From Herpetosiphonaceae bacterium (lineage in GTDB: Bacteria > Chloroflexota > Chloroflexia > Chloroflexales > Kallotenuaceae): DNA of 43,654 bases. Under the pieces are notes generated by a model, which was given only the letters and a program-made list of their open reading frames with translations, was not told where the DNA came from and searched no databases. The translations under genes and the position numbers were made by a program. Where the stretch lies: the NCBI GenBank assembly GCA_013821605.1, contig JACDGP010000037.1, positions 1 through 43,654 on the forward strand, in the 5' to 3' direction. Shown in pieces: positions 42,576 through 43,654 of the stretch. Position 1 is the first letter of the stretch, and every line of letters begins with the position of its first letter.

Positions 42576-43619
42576 ATGCGGATTGCCCTACATCGTGCGC
42601 TCCCCCTCGCCTTCTTGCTCGCCGTCGTCGTCCTGCCCGTCCAGCGGCTCCACGCCGCCCCACGTCCAACGTCGTCTGCTCCCAGCGGCCAGCCGGTCGT
42701 CCTGGCCACCATTACACTGCCGCCGGTTCCATCGAAGATAACGTATATTTACCCGCACCCGGTAGGTGTTGCGGTGGATGCCGGTCGTCAACGCGCCTAT
42801 ATCGCCGATCCGAGCACTCAACGCGTGTCGGTGATCGACACGAGCACCAATCAGCTGGTCGCCGAAATCACCGAGTACATGCGAGTACCCAACGCCATTG
42901 CCGTGAATCCGATCATCGGTCGCGCCTATGTCACCGACCTGGTGGCCTACCGGGTCGTGGTCATCGACCTAGCGACCAATGGGGTCCAGGGGCTCATTTA
43001 CATCGGTGCGCCCTCATATGAAATCGCCGTCCAGCCCGGATCCAATCGCGCGTATGTCACGACGAGCGCCAATTCGGTCAAAGTGCTCGACTTAGCCAGC
43101 GGCAGCGTCATCAAAACCATCAGCGACCCGGGCTTCAACGAACTCTACGGCGTGGCCGTGGACCCCAGCCAGCCGCGCGCCTATGTCGCGAATCGCAGCG
43201 GCAACAGCATCAGCGTGATCGATACCGATACCAACACCGTCATCAAAAACGTCACGGTAGGCAGTAATCCCAACGACGTGGCCGTGAACTCCGTGACGCA
43301 TCAGGTGTATGTCACGAATAGCAACGGTAACACGGTCTCAGTGATCGATACGACCGCCGACGCCGACACAGTTGTTGCGACCATTCCCGTGGGCTTAGGA
43401 CCGTTTGGCGTGGCGGTGAACCCAGTCCTGCATCGTGCCTACGTCACGAATAGAGCCGATAGCACGGTATCGGAGATCGATACCCGGCACAACACAGTCA
43501 TCGCCACCATTCCGGTAGACAGGGTTCCAGAGGGCATCGCGGTGGACCTGAGAACCAATGATGAATATACCGCAAACAATGGCCCCGGCACCGTGTCGGT
43601 GATTGGGATGAGTCAGTAA
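42576..43619 (+). CDS. Secreted YVTN-family beta-propeller protein
   Basis: A 347-residue protein. The signal peptide is about 1-28 (LPLAFLLAVVVLPVQ then HAA). The rest consists of repeats of about 42-45 residues with RAYVTN/VYVTN, VSVIDT and GVAVNP/DVAVN motifs (for example AYVANRSGNSISVIDTDT), as in seven-bladed YVTN beta-propellers. These occur in surface-layer and secreted proteins and may bind ligands or partners. GTGGAGG lies nine bases before ATG 42576, so a longer in-frame start at 42522 is rejected. It ends 35 bases before the window edge. Confidence 0.88.
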   Translation: MRIALHRALPLAFLLAVVVLPVQRLHAAPRPTSSAPSGQPVVLATITLPPVPSKITYIYPHPVGVAVDAGRQRAYIADPSTQRVSVIDTSTNQLVAEITEYMRVPNAIAVNPIIGRAYVTDLVAYRVVVIDLATNGVQGLIYIGAPSYEIAVQPGSNRAYVTTSANSVKVLDLASGSVIKTISDPGFNELYGVAVDPSQPRAYVANRSGNSISVIDTDTNTVIKNVTVGSNPNDVAVNSVTHQVYVTNSNGNTVSVIDTTADADTVVATIPVGLGPFGVAVNPVLHRAYVTNRADSTVSEIDTRHNTVIATIPVDRVPEGIAVDLRTNDEYTANNGPGTVSVIGMSQ

Positions 43620-43654
43620 AGCAGGGTGCTTCCGGGCGCTGATCACTGCTGGTG

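Overview
The window looks like a chromosomal segment of a member of the Chloroflexota or a close relative. This is inferred from gene content and protein style, not from a database search. It is about forty closely packed protein genes, many with Thr/Pro/Ala-rich secreted parts, FHA winged-helix and MerR-type regulators, a DUF1802-like gene, and a heme operon built around siroheme. No rRNA, tRNA, CRISPR array, prophage or insertion sequence was recognised. Base composition is fairly even and moderately GC-rich by eye.

Layout. 1-2502 (-): one long frame running off the left edge, a GT39-like membrane half joined to a GH8-like glycoside hydrolase half. 2618-5857: an FHA/winged-helix regulator divergent from a transmembrane Ser/Thr kinase with an extracytoplasmic beta-sandwich, then a membrane-anchored SH3-like protein. 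6049-11285 (-): a proteostasis block (receiver protein, trigger factor, clpP, clpX, OmpR-type regulator); its trigger factor carries an acidic repeat insertion of about 90 residues. 11470-22699 (+): a heme/siroheme operon with a MerR-type regulator, precorrin-2 dehydrogenase, hemA, hemC, a GNAT gene, a cobA-hemD fusion, hemB, an alpha/beta hydrolase, a DUF1802-like gene, an aldo/keto reductase, and a 727-residue fusion of coproheme decarboxylase (HemQ/ChdC), a Rieske domain and two siroheme-decarboxylase (AhbA/AhbB) units. 22837-24749: UDP-galactopyranose mutase and a lipoprotein. 24859-28363 (-): succinate dehydrogenase sdhCDAB. 28464-32486 (-): a class V PLP enzyme, a YIP1-like membrane protein, a biotin carboxylase/BCCP fusion and a small leaderless epsilon-like gene. 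32680-37784: polyprenyl synthase, a receiver protein, a Doc/Fic-fold protein with a ruined motif, an HD-domain protein, YchF and a class III aminotransferase. 37965-43619: two LPXTG proteins (one a phosphatase/phospholipase C-like enzyme), an acyl-CoA dehydrogenase with a dienoyl-CoA-reductase-like SDR, and a secreted YVTN beta-propeller.

How the genes work together. The heme operon encodes nearly everything from glutamyl-tRNA to siroheme (HemL and possibly a chelatase are not seen) and then siroheme decarboxylation. The fused HemQ domain suggests a mixed route: siroheme, didecarboxysiroheme (AhbAB), coproheme (AhbC, expected elsewhere), then heme b by HemQ in place of AhbD. The products would serve respiration, including the SDH encoded nearby, with the polyprenyl synthase possibly supplying a quinone tail. 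The HemQ-Rieske-AhbAB fusion is the strongest candidate for something new. The GT39-GH8 fusion, the kinase/FHA pair, the acidic trigger factor and the degenerate Doc protein also deserve attention.
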